Positions 26,087 through 33,413 are shown, counted from the first letter of the stretch. The stretch is DNA of 44,287 nucleotides from Streptomyces sabulosicollis (GCF_016103465.1 NZ_JAEEAP010000022.1:1-44287); one strand, 5' to 3'. Made by a program: numbers and translations. Notes: generated from the sequence alone by a model not told the origin.

Positions 26087-26251
26087 CTATCGCGTCTCAC
26101 GGTGCGCGGTGTGCGCGTTGCAACGCGGGCAGTGCTTCTTGATCTCAAGACGATCCGGGTCGTTGCGCCGGTTCTTCTTGGTGATGTAGTTCCGCTCCTT
26201 GCACTCCACGCAGGCCAGCGTGATCTTCGGGCGGACGTCGGTGGCAGCCAC
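26087..26251 (-). CDS. rpmG: 50S ribosomal protein L33
   Basis: 54 aa from a GTG at 26251 ([17 protein letters not shown]) with AAGGAG seven bases upstream. It keeps all four zinc-binding Cys: Cys14 and Cys17 (CVEC), Cys41 and Cys44 (CPRC). It is thus the C+ zinc-containing form, as opposed to the C- copies that actinomycetes express under zinc starvation. Downstream of tRNA-Met and tRNA-Thr. Confidence 0.97.
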   Translation of the reverse strand: MAATDVRPKITLACVECKERNYITKKNRRNDPDRLEIKKHCPRCNAHTAHRETR

Positions 26252-26295
26252 GTGAGTGCTCCTTGACGAACGGACTAGGGGATGAACGCAGAAAG

Positions 26296-26333
26296 AGTAG
26301 CCGATCGAAGGACCGACCCCACAATCGGCTACT
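26296..26333 (-). terminator. tRNA-Met terminator-like hairpin
   Basis: Perfect 10-bp arms AGTAGCCGAT (26296-26305) and ATCGGCTACT (26324-26333) with an 18-nt loop. CTTTCTG follows on the minus strand. It lies between tRNA-Met and rpmG. Confidence 0.55.
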
Positions 26334-26338
26334 GTCAG

Positions 26339-26411
26339 TAGCGGTGACCGGACTTGAACCGGTGACACAGCGATTATGAGCCGCTTGCTCTACCGACTGA
26401 GCTACACCGCT
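26339..26411 (-). tRNA. tRNA-Met (CAT), elongator type
   Basis: 73 nt. Acceptor AGCGGTG/CACCGCT, discriminator A, D-arm GCTC..GAGC. Anticodon loop CTCATAA gives CAT. The first acceptor pair is a normal A-T and the anticodon stem lacks the three G-C pairs of initiator tRNA, so this is the elongator. CCA not encoded. Confidence 0.94.
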
Positions 26412-26470
26412 GTGATGCGAGTGACTCCCCGCTCAACCAGCGTAGCGGAACGGGAAGCCTCACACATCAG

Positions 26471-26543
26471 AGCCCCAATACGGAATCGAACCGTAGACCT
26501 TCTCCTTACCATGGAGACGCTCTGCCGACTGAGCTATTGGGGC
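26471..26543 (-). tRNA. tRNA-Thr (GGT)
   Basis: 73 nt. Acceptor GCCCCAA/TTGGGGC, discriminator T. Anticodon stem TCTCC/GGAGA with loop ATGGTAA gives anticodon GGT. 59 bp before tRNA-Met on the same strand; probably co-transcribed from the promoter at 26555-26583. Confidence 0.95.
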
Positions 26544-26554
26544 GAGCGATGAAG

Positions 26555-26583
26555 ACATTACACGGTCGGCCGCCGAAGGTGAA
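26555..26583 (-). promoter_or_regulatory. Promoter of the tRNA-Thr/tRNA-Met/rpmG unit
   Basis: Minus strand: -35 TTCACC at 26583-26578, 17-bp spacer, -10 TAATGT at 26560-26555. Predicted start about 6 nt before the mature tRNA-Thr end. Confidence 0.65.
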
Positions 26584-26718
26584 ATCCGTATCGGGCCCTC
26601 GTCACCCTGGGCTCATGCACCACACCGGTACGACTATTCAGCTCCTCCGCGAAGCCGCCCCCACCTCGTCCTAGGCTTCGATTCGCCCCCGCGTGATCTT
26701 GGCTGCGCACGCATCCGA

Positions 26719-26779
26719 CGCGTGCCCGGCGCGTCACCCGTCGCGTGCCCGGCGCGTCACCCGGCGCGTGCTCGGCGCG
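26719..26779 (+). repeat. 23-bp direct repeat, ~2.6 copies
   Basis: Copies start at 26719, 26742 and 26765 (third partial). The shared core reads CGCGTGCCCGGCGCGTCACC. It lies immediately upstream of the RBS of the CodA-like gene, so it may be a regulator-binding array or a simple tandem duplication. Confidence 0.75.
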
Positions 26780-26794
26780 AATCCCAGGAGTGCG

Positions 26795-28147
26795 ATGCCC
26801 GAGAGCCAGCAGCAGCCGCAACAGCCGCCCCGGAACGGCGGCGCGGCCCCCGGCGAGCCCACCGCCCTGGTGCTCGGCGGCGTCCGGCTCGCCGACGGGC
26901 GCACCGTGGACGTCCGGCTCAGCGGCGGGCGGATCGAGGCCGTGGGCACGGCGGGCAGCCTCGCCCCCGGCACCCGGCTGGACCTCGGCGGCTATCTGCT
27001 GCTGCCCGCGCCCGCCGAACCCCACGCCCACTGCGACACCGCCCTTACGGCCGACACGGCGGGCCCCGTCACGTACGCCCCCGGGGACGTCCAGCGCCGC
27101 ACCGTCGAGGCCGCCCTCCTCCAGCTCGGCCATGGCGCGACGGCGCTGCGCACCCATGTCCGCGTCGGCGGGGTGCACGGACTGCGCTCCCTGGAGGCGG
27201 TGCTGGAGGCCGGCCGTGCCCTGCGCGGGCTCACGGAGCTGAGCGCGGTGGCGGTGCCCCGGGTGCTGACCGGCACCGCCGGGGCGGACGGCCTGGCGAT
27301 GCTGCGGGACGCGGTGGCGATGGGCGTGTCGGTCATCGGCGGCTGCCCCGACCTCGACCCGGACCCGACCGGCCACGCCGAGGCCGTCCTCGAGCTCGCC
27401 GCCCGCCACGGCTGTGCCGTCGATCTGCACACGGACGGTGACGACCCGGCCCGCCTCGCCCGGCTCGCGGCGATGGCCGGGGGCCTGCGGCCGGGCGTCA
27501 CCATCGGCCCCTGCGGCGGGCTGTCCCGGCTGCCCGCGGAGACGGCGGGGAGGATCGCCGAGCGGCTGGCGGCCGCCGGGGTGACCGTCGTCTGCCTCCC
27601 CCAGGGCGACTGCGCCGGGCTGGAGCACCAGGGCGTGCGGGAGCACCAGGGCGTGCGGGAGCACCAGAGCATGCGGGAGCACCAGAGCATGCGGGAGCAC
27701 CGGGGCATGCGGGGAGCGCGTGTGCGCGCCTGCGCGCCGGTGCGGCTGCTGCACGCCGCGGGCGTCCGGGTGGCCGCGGGCAGCGGGGCGCTGCGGGACG
27801 TGGTCAACCCCGTGGGGCGCGGCGATCCCCTGGAGGCCGCCTTCCTGCTGGCGTCCCGGGGCGAGTCGCGCCCGGAGGAGGCGTACGAGGCGGTGTGTGC
27901 GCGGGCGCGGGCCGCGATGGGGCTCGCCGAGGTGCGGGTGGAGGCCGGGTTCCCGGCGGAGCTGCTCGCGGTGCGCGGGGACGGCCTCGCGGGGGTGCTC
28001 TCGCTCGCGTACAGCAGGGTCGTGGTGCACCGGGGGCGGGTGGTGGCCCGTACCAGCGCGGTGCGGGAGTACTGCGACTCGGCGACCGCGGCGGCGCTGG
28101 ATCTGCCCCGGCAGGCGCGGTCGCAGAGCGGCGGCGAGCAACAGTAG
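26795..28147 (+). CDS. CodA-like amidohydrolase with apparently lost active site
   Basis: 450 aa, ATG at 26795 with AGGAG upstream. The fold follows cytosine deaminase (CodA) from end to end: EPHAHCDTAL (first His pair kept), LRTHVRVGG, DLHTDGDD, VTIGPCGGL, GVRVAAGSGALRDVVNPVGRGDPL and a C-terminal beta segment (YSRVVVHRGRVVART). By eye, the CodA catalytic Glu (HCDEIDD) is Gly, the metal His of VTASH is Pro, and the metal Asp of GHDD is replaced. It is therefore probably inactive or repurposed. An in-frame 5 x 6-residue repeat (EHQGVR type) sits at residues ~277-306 where CodA has a loop. The repeat could also disturb folding. Transcribed alone before the SDR gene. Confidence 0.75.
   Translation: MPESQQQPQQPPRNGGAAPGEPTALVLGGVRLADGRTVDVRLSGGRIEAVGTAGSLAPGTRLDLGGYLLLPAPAEPHAHCDTALTADTAGPVTYAPGDVQRRTVEAALLQLGHGATALRTHVRVGGVHGLRSLEAVLEAGRALRGLTELSAVAVPRVLTGTAGADGLAMLRDAVAMGVSVIGGCPDLDPDPTGHAEAVLELAARHGCAVDLHTDGDDPARLARLAAMAGGLRPGVTIGPCGGLSRLPAETAGRIAERLAAAGVTVVCLPQGDCAGLEHQGVREHQGVREHQSMREHQSMREHRGMRGARVRACAPVRLLHAAGVRVAAGSGALRDVVNPVGRGDPLEAAFLLASRGESRPEEAYEAVCARARAAMGLAEVRVEAGFPAELLAVRGDGLAGVLSLAYSRVVVHRGRVVARTSAVREYCDSATAAALDLPRQARSQSGGEQQ
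27623..27712 (+). repeat. Five in-frame 18-bp tandem repeats
   Basis: Units at 27623, 27641, 27659, 27677 and 27695, consensus GAGCACCAGGGCGTGCGG. They encode EHQGVR, EHQGVR, EHQSMR, EHQSMR, EHRGMR. The length is a multiple of three, so the frame survives. Adjacent units are identical in pairs, which suggests recent slippage. Confidence 0.95.
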
Positions 28148-28171
28148 GCCGCACGGCGTACGGTCGGGATC

Positions 28172-28837
28172 ATGCGCATTGTGATCGCTGGTGGACATGG
28201 ACAGATCGCGCTGCGGCTGGAGCGGCTGCTCACCGCGCGCGGAGACGAAGTGGCGGGCATCATCCGCAAGCCCGAACAGGCGGGCGACCTGCTGGCGTCG
28301 GGCACCGAACCGGTCGTCTGCGACCTGGAGTCGGCCTCGCCGGAGGACGTGGTCAAGCACCTGGAGGGCGCGGACGCGGCCGTCTTCGCGGCCGGAGCGG
28401 GCCCCGGCAGCGGTGCCACCCGTAAGGAGACCGTCGACCACCGGGCCGCGGTGCTCTTCGCGGACGCGGCCGAGCAGGCCGGGGCCCGCCGGTTCCTGAT
28501 CATCTCCTCGATGGGCGCGTCCCATGAGCCGCCACCGGACACCGACCCGGTCTTCGCCGCCTATCTGCGCGCCAAGGCCGCGGCGGACGACGACATCCGG
28601 GCCCGGGACGGCCTCGACTGGACCGTGCTGCGCCCGGGCCTGCTGACGAACGACCCGGGCACGGGCCGGGTGAAGCTGGCCGAACGCACCGGCCGCGCCG
28701 AGATCACCCGCGACGATGTGGCCGCGGTCCTGGTCGCCCTTCTGGACGAACCCCGTACGGCGGGCCGCACGCTGGAGCTGATCAACGGCGACACGGCGGT
28801 GGCGGACGCGGTGAGGGCGATCGCCGAGCGGGGGTGA
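28172..28837 (+). CDS. NAD(P)-binding atypical SDR protein (NmrA-like)
   Basis: 221 aa, ATG at 28172, 24 bp after the CodA-like gene. It has a Rossmann nucleotide-binding N-terminus (MRIVIAGGHGQIALRLERLL), a basic residue at the cofactor position (IIRKPEQ) suggesting NADPH, FLIISSMGA, YLRAKAAADDDIR and DWTVLRPGLLTNDPGTG. It matches the SDR_a5-type family (YwnB/YtfG-like), often linked to quinone or redox stress. The substrate is not recognisable. Likely co-transcribed with the preceding gene. Confidence 0.85.
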   Translation: MRIVIAGGHGQIALRLERLLTARGDEVAGIIRKPEQAGDLLASGTEPVVCDLESASPEDVVKHLEGADAAVFAAGAGPGSGATRKETVDHRAAVLFADAAEQAGARRFLIISSMGASHEPPPDTDPVFAAYLRAKAAADDDIRARDGLDWTVLRPGLLTNDPGTGRVKLAERTGRAEITRDDVAAVLVALLDEPRTAGRTLELINGDTAVADAVRAIAERG

Positions 28838-28843
28838 GGGGCC

Positions 28844-28923
28844 GGGTCCGGACGACCCGGCCGTGTCAGAAGTCCACCCGGGCAGGGTCCGGACGACCCG
28901 CCCCTCAGAAATCCACCCGGGCC
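28844..28923. repeat. ~40-bp tandem duplication over the end of the DUF3574 gene
   Basis: Copy 1 (28844-28884) and copy 2 (28885-28923) share GGTCCGGACGACCC and TCAGAARTCCACCCGGGC with few differences. Copy 2 contains the real end and stop of the minus-strand gene (ARVDF then stop at 28905). Copy 1 repeats the same last codons and stop outside the gene. Confidence 0.85.
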
Positions 28924-29372
28924 GGGGCGTCGGCCCGGGCGACGGACTCCTGGGCGTAACCGCGCTCGTACGCCGTCCGGATCCGTTCGATCCGCGGGTC
29001 CAGCGTCCGCGCCTCGGACGCCGGGTAGAACAGGATCACCTGGTACGAGCGCTCCCGCTCGATCGTCCCGTTCCGGTCCCGCCACTGCCCCCGGCCGTCG
29101 TGGATCGTCAGGCCGGCGGGGAAGCGCGGGGTGATCTGCCGGTCCACGAAGGCCAGGAACTGCTTCTCGGTGACGGGCGGCCCGCCGTTGGGGCGCTCGG
29201 TGCCGAAGAAGAGCCGGGTCTCGACGTACGGCTTGCCCCGGCCCACGGCGCCGGAGGCCGCCGCGGCGGGCGGGTCGTCCAGCGCGGCGTAGGCGGCGAC
29301 GGGGGTGGCGGCGGCGAGGGCGAAGGCGGCCCCCGCGGCGGCGAGACGGACGCGTGGCTCCATGGTCGGCAT
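28905..29372 (-). CDS. DUF3574 secreted protein
   Basis: 155 aa from the ATG at 29372; another ATG three codons later is equally possible and neither has a clear RBS. The N-terminus RLAAAGAAFALAAATPVAAYA is a signal-peptide-like segment. The mature part shows VETRLFFGTERPNGGPPVTEKQFLAFVD, ITPRFPAGLTIHDGRGQWRDRNG and SYQVILFYP, typical of the uncharacterised DUF3574 family. Function unknown. Convergent with the SDR gene. Confidence 0.75.
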   Translation of the reverse strand: MPTMEPRVRLAAAGAAFALAAATPVAAYAALDDPPAAAASGAVGRGKPYVETRLFFGTERPNGGPPVTEKQFLAFVDRQITPRFPAGLTIHDGRGQWRDRNGTIERERSYQVILFYPASEARTLDPRIERIRTAYERGYAQESVARADAPARVDF

Positions 29373-29477
29373 CGTCCGATCGTCCCGGCGCCCGGGGACC
29401 CTCGGGAAGACCGCCTTACGGTGTCCACCGCGCGGGGCGGAGGCCCGGCCCCGTGCCGTCAACCCCGGGAGACGCGC

Positions 29478-30323
29478 TCAGACCCTGCGCCACCGGGCCA
29501 TCGCGAACGAGAACACCCCGAAGAGCGCCAGCCCCAGCGCCACCGCCATCAGCAGCCAGGGCCCGGCCGCCGTCCCGGCGAGGGTCCGCAGGGTGTCGTC
29601 GATGCCCTTCGCCCTGCCCGGGTCGTAGCGCACCGCCGCCGTGAGCGCGAAGCCGCCCGCCACCGCGAACACCGCCCCGCGGGCCACCCCGCCGCAGATC
29701 CCCAGCGCCTCCACGGCCCGCCGCGTCCGCCGGGACATCGCGCCCACTTTTAGGTGCTTGCGGAAGCCGCACCGGAGCGCCCGTACCGCCATCCACACCC
29801 CGGCCACGGCCACCGCGGTCCCGGCGGCGGCGACCAGCCACCGGCCGTACGGCAGGTCGAGCGCGCGTGCCGTCACGTCCTTCGACCGCCGGTCGCTGGA
29901 GCCGCTGCCCTGCTCTCCGGTGGCGAAGGAGAGCACCGAGTACGCGACGACGCCGTAGAAGACCGCGCGAGCCGCCCCCGCCAGCCGCTTCCGTGCCGCG
30001 CCACCGTCCGGCCCCGCGGCCCCGAAGACCGCCTCGGACAGCCGCCACAGCGCCATGCAGACCAGCCCGATGCCGACCGCCCAGACCAGCGCCGCCCCGA
30101 ACGGCTGCTTGGCCAGGATCTGGAGCGCTCCGCCCCGGTCGGCCTGTTCGCCGTGGTCCCCCGAGGCGATGCGCAGCGCCAGGACGCCGATGAGCAGATA
30201 GAGCACTCCCCGGGTGGCCAGCCCCCAGCGGGCCGCCGCCTCGATGGCCCGGCTGCCCGCCTCGTGCGGAGTGCGTGTGCCCGTTGCCGAACCCCATCCG
30301 CGTGCGATCGACGATGCGTTCAC
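29478..30323 (-). CDS. DUF1206 integral membrane protein
   Basis: 281 aa from a GTG at 30323 with AGGAGG five bases upstream; longer in-frame versions would run into the divergent promoter region. Six membrane segments in three pairs are visible (ATRGVLYLLIGVLALRI, LVWAVGIGLVCMALWRL, VFYGVVAYSVLSF, WLVAAAGTAVAVAGVWM, ARGAVFAVAGGFAL, WLLMAVALGLALFGVFSF). These repeating RG..Y/F..G units are the DUF1206 pattern. Function unknown. Divergent from the amidohydrolase_2 gene. Confidence 0.85.
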   Translation of the reverse strand: MNASSIARGWGSATGTRTPHEAGSRAIEAAARWGLATRGVLYLLIGVLALRIASGDHGEQADRGGALQILAKQPFGAALVWAVGIGLVCMALWRLSEAVFGAAGPDGGAARKRLAGAARAVFYGVVAYSVLSFATGEQGSGSSDRRSKDVTARALDLPYGRWLVAAAGTAVAVAGVWMAVRALRCGFRKHLKVGAMSRRTRRAVEALGICGGVARGAVFAVAGGFALTAAVRYDPGRAKGIDDTLRTLAGTAAGPWLLMAVALGLALFGVFSFAMARWRRV

Positions 30324-30386
30324 CGTTTCCTCCTGTTGTCGCACCATCGTGTGCCCTGGACGTACGTGCGGAAACGGGACTTTCCC

Positions 30387-30415
30387 TTGTTGGTTGAAGC
30401 GATCCGCCCTACTCT
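30387..30415 (+). promoter_or_regulatory. Promoter of the amidohydrolase_2 gene
   Basis: -35 TTGTTG at 30387-30392, 17-bp spacer, -10 TACTCT at 30410-30415. Predicted start near 30422, inside or next to the palindrome at 30425-30447. Confidence 0.6.
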
Positions 30416-30424
30416 GCCGCCACC

Positions 30425-30447
30425 GGATCTGACGACCCGTCAGATCC
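30425..30447 (+). promoter_or_regulatory. Operator-like 23-bp palindrome
   Basis: Perfect arms GGATCTGACG and CGTCAGATCC separated by ACC. The TGACG-N3-CGTCA core is a common TetR-family operator form in actinomycetes. It covers the predicted transcription start, a position suited to repression. No T-run, so not a terminator. No TetR gene is in the window; the nearby AraC regulator at 32356 would normally bind direct repeats. Confidence 0.6.
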
Positions 30448-30496
30448 ACGCGGAACCGGCAGGACCACCACGAGGAGACCGGGGAGAGATGGCGAG

Positions 30497-31735
30497 ATGA
30501 CCGGCGAGACGAACGGCACGACCGAGCTGCCCCGGGTCATCAGCGTCGATGACCATGTGATCGAGCCCGCACACCTCTTCGAGACCTGGCTCCCGGCCAA
30601 GTACCGGGACCGCGGCCCCAAGCCCCTCACGGCCGGGATCGGCGAACTGGCCTACGTCGGCGGCAAGTACAAGTTCACCACCGACCCGGACGGCCAGCTG
30701 ACCGACTGGTGGCGGTACGAGGGCGACCTCTTCCCCTACAAGCGGATCATCGCCGCCGTCGGCTTCTCCCGCGATGAGATGACCCTCGACGGCATCACCC
30801 GCGACCAGATGCGCCGCGGCTGCTGGGACCCCAAGGCGCGGCTCGCCGACATGGACCTCAACCATGTCGAGGCGTCCCTGTGCTTCCCGACCTTCCCCCG
30901 CTTCTGCGGCCAGACCTTCGCCGAGGCGAAGGACAAGGAGGTCGGACTGGCGTGCGTCCGCGCGTACAACGACTGGATGGTCGAGGAGTGGTGCGGCGAC
31001 AGCGGCGGCCGCCTCATCCCGCTCTGCCTGATCCCCCTGTGGGACGTCGACCTCGCCGTGCGGGAGATCCGCCGCAACGCGACCCGTGGCGTCCGCGCGG
31101 TGACCTTCAGCGAGATCCCCACCTACCTCGGGCTCCCCAGCATCCACAGCGGCTACTGGGATCCGTTCTTCGCCGAGTGCGAGGCCACGGGGACGGTCGT
31201 GTGCATGCACATCGGCTCCTCCTCCCAGATGCCCGCCGCCTCCCCCGACGCCCCGCCGGCCGTCCAGGCCGCCCTGAGTTTCAACAACGCCATGGCGTCG
31301 ATGATGGACTTCCTCTTCAGCGGCGTCCTGGTCTCCTTCCCGCGGCTGAAGCTGGCCTACGCCGAGGGCCAGATGGGCTGGATCCCCTACGCCCTGGAGC
31401 GCGCCGACGACGTCTGGGAGGAGCACCGCGCCTGGGGCGGCGTCCGCGACCTCATCCCCGAGCCGCCGTCCACGTACTACTACCGGCAGATCTTCTGCTG
31501 CTTCTTCCGCGACAAGCACGGGGTCGCCTCGCTGGACACGGTCGGCGTGGACAACGCCACCTTCGAGACCGACTACCCCCACGTCGACTCCACCTGGCCG
31601 CACACCCGCCGCATCGCCGCCGAGCACGTGGCCGGCCTCTCCTCCGAGGCCACGTACAAGATCCTCCGCGGCAACGCGATCCGGATGCTGGAGCTGGACC
31701 TCGACCGGGCGCGCCCCGCGGGGGCGGGCGGCTAG
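30497..31735 (+). CDS. Amidohydrolase_2 family metal-dependent hydrolase/decarboxylase
   Basis: 412 aa, ATG at 30497 with GGGGAGAG upstream. Motifs of the amidohydrolase_2 (ACMSD-like) family are VISVDDHVIEPAHLF (Asp-x-His at the first strand), VEASLCFPTFPRFCGQ, the metal His in VVCMHIGSSSQMP, LAYAEGQMGWIPY and the Asp in NATFETDYPHVDSTWP. Members hydrolyse or decarboxylate cyclic and aromatic metabolites, often in catabolic clusters. Here the gene stands alone behind a promoter with a palindromic operator, so it is probably induced by its substrate. The stop overlaps that of mscL. Confidence 0.88.
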   Translation: MTGETNGTTELPRVISVDDHVIEPAHLFETWLPAKYRDRGPKPLTAGIGELAYVGGKYKFTTDPDGQLTDWWRYEGDLFPYKRIIAAVGFSRDEMTLDGITRDQMRRGCWDPKARLADMDLNHVEASLCFPTFPRFCGQTFAEAKDKEVGLACVRAYNDWMVEEWCGDSGGRLIPLCLIPLWDVDLAVREIRRNATRGVRAVTFSEIPTYLGLPSIHSGYWDPFFAECEATGTVVCMHIGSSSQMPAASPDAPPAVQAALSFNNAMASMMDFLFSGVLVSFPRLKLAYAEGQMGWIPYALERADDVWEEHRAWGGVRDLIPEPPSTYYYRQIFCCFFRDKHGVASLDTVGVDNATFETDYPHVDSTWPHTRRIAAEHVAGLSSEATYKILRGNAIRMLELDLDRARPAGAGG

Positions 31736-32178
31736 GCCGGGGGCGGCGGCTCGCTCGTGCGCGGCTGGTCGGAGCCGCAGTAGCGGCACTTGCGCGCGGC
31801 CCCGGGGAGGTCCTCGGCGAGGCACTCCGGGCAGGTCTTGAGCGGGCCCGGCTCCCCGAAGACCTCCGCGCCCCGGCGGGCCTGGGTGTACTTGTACGGC
31901 ACGACGATCAGGAAGTAGATGACGGCCATGAAGATGACGAAGTAGATCAGGGCGGAGATGAACGACCCGATGTTGAGGTAGGTCGAGCTGTTCCCCTGGT
32001 CGCCGAGCTGCCAGCCGAGCCCGACCGCTCTGCCGCCCTGGAGCCGGGCGATGACCGGGTTGATCACGGAGTCGGTGAACGCCTTGATCAGCGTCGAGAA
32101 CGCCAGCGCTGTGACCAGGCCGACGGCGACAACGATGACATCACCGCGCATGAGGAAGTTCTTGAAGCCCCTGAGCAC
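31732..32178 (-). CDS. mscL: Large-conductance mechanosensitive channel with C-terminal zinc ribbon
   Basis: 148 aa, GTG start at 32178. The N-terminal helix and first membrane segment (MLRGFKNFLMRGDVIVVAVGLVTALAFSTLI) and second segment (FISALIYFVIFMAVIYFLIVVPY) are typical of MscL, which releases solutes under osmotic downshock. The usual C-terminal bundle is followed by CPEC...CRYC (residues ~115-135), a four-Cys zinc-ribbon. Tail-to-tail with the amidohydrolase: the two stops overlap within CTAG. Confidence 0.92.
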   Translation of the reverse strand: MLRGFKNFLMRGDVIVVAVGLVTALAFSTLIKAFTDSVINPVIARLQGGRAVGLGWQLGDQGNSSTYLNIGSFISALIYFVIFMAVIYFLIVVPYKYTQARRGAEVFGEPGPLKTCPECLAEDLPGAARKCRYCGSDQPRTSEPPPPA

Positions 32179-32355
32179 GATCCGCCCTCTCTGTCCTGAT
32201 ACGGGGGAATCACCACCCTAGGAGCGGTTATACGGAGCCCACGGTGCGCCACGACGGGCGGCCGCCCGTACGGCGGCAGTGGGAGGCGCACCGCCAACAG
32301 ACCATAATGTGTGCTCCAGGACGATATCGCTTGGGCACCGGAGGGCACGCTCGCC

Positions 32356-33312
32356 ATGAGCACGCTGGTCTTCGACAGTGATGACCTGGGGAGAACCGAG
32401 GACTTCCTCAGCAGGGCCTACGCCAAGATGCGCATCGGCAGCAGCACCCCGGACGCGAGCCGGGCCCGGATCCGGCGCGACACCCTCGCGTCGATCAGCG
32501 TGGACGAGCTCGATCTCGACTTCGACATGAGCTACTCGGTCAGCCCGCTCGGCAAGATCTGCCTGTGCGTCGTCCATGAGGGCACCATCGAGGACCATGT
32601 CTTCCCGGGCGTGGAGGACTCCTTCGGCCCCGGCGACGTGGTGTCCTTCGCCCCGCCGAACCTTCCCTACTCGGGGCGGATCCGCAGCGCCCGCTACAAC
32701 ATCACCATGCTCGACCCCGCGCTGCTGAGCCAGGTCGCCGCCACCGCCGACCAGCGCACCACCCCGCAGCCGGTCCGGCTGACCGGGCACCGGCCGCACT
32801 CCGCGGCCGCCGCCGGGCACCTGCGGCACACCATCGGCTATGTGCGCGAACACGCCCTGGCCGATCCCGCCATCGCCGAACAGCCGCTGGTCCGGGCCAC
32901 CGTCAGCCAGCTCCTGGCGGGCAGCGTGCTGGCGGCCTTCCCCAACACCGCGCTCACCGATCCCACCGCCCCCGACCGCAACGACGCCCACCCCGGCACG
33001 CTCCAGCGCGCGCTCAGCCACATCGACGACCACGCCGATCAGCCCCTCACCGTCGCCGACATCGCGGCCGCCGCGCACGTCAGCATCCGCGCGCTGCAGT
33101 ACGCCTTCCGAAGACACCTCGACACCACCCCGATGGCATACCTGCGCCGGGTACGCCTGGCACACGCCCACCACGACCTGGCGATCGCCGACCCCGAGAC
33201 CGCCACGGTGGCCGACATCGCCGCCCGCTGGGGCTTCTTCCACCCGGCCCGCTTCGCCGCCCTGTACCGCGAGACCCACGGCACCATCCCGAGCGCCACG
33301 CTGCACGGCTGA
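32356..33312 (+). CDS. AraC-family transcriptional regulator
   Basis: 318 aa from the ATG at 32356 (MSTLVFDSDDLGRTEDFLS); GGAGG lies 11 bases upstream, slightly far. Residues ~1-170 form an AraC-binding-like cupin domain (CLCVVHEGTIEDH, FGPGDVVSFAPPNLPYSG). Residues ~215-318 form a double HTH (LTVADIAAAAHVSIRALQYAFRRHLDTTPMAYLRRVRLAHAH, then TVADIAARWGFFHPARFAALYRETHG). The inducer is unknown. Divergent from mscL and upstream of the ANTAR gene. Confidence 0.9.
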   Translation: MSTLVFDSDDLGRTEDFLSRAYAKMRIGSSTPDASRARIRRDTLASISVDELDLDFDMSYSVSPLGKICLCVVHEGTIEDHVFPGVEDSFGPGDVVSFAPPNLPYSGRIRSARYNITMLDPALLSQVAATADQRTTPQPVRLTGHRPHSAAAAGHLRHTIGYVREHALADPAIAEQPLVRATVSQLLAGSVLAAFPNTALTDPTAPDRNDAHPGTLQRALSHIDDHADQPLTVADIAAAAHVSIRALQYAFRRHLDTTPMAYLRRVRLAHAHHDLAIADPETATVADIAARWGFFHPARFAALYRETHGTIPSATLHG

Positions 33313-33413
33313 CCCCGGCCTCCGGGCCGCCCTCGCCTTCGTTTTCTGTCCCGTCGGCCGCCCGAGCGTGCGCTTGCCGGATCGCCACGGACCGGCCCGC
33401 TTCTGGAGAGTGG

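Noticed and set aside
27623-27712. Short CRISPR array
   Set aside because: Units are directly adjacent with no spacers and encode an in-frame hexapeptide; it is a coding minisatellite.
26558-28542. Two long minus-strand frames opposite the CodA-like gene
   Set aside because: They run through the tRNA-Thr promoter or consist of Arg/Ser/Pro-biased shadow; the plus-strand frame has the family motifs and an RBS.
30425-30447. Palindrome before the amidohydrolase_2 gene as a terminator
   Set aside because: It lies between divergent genes at a promoter, has a 3-nt centre typical of an operator and no T-run.
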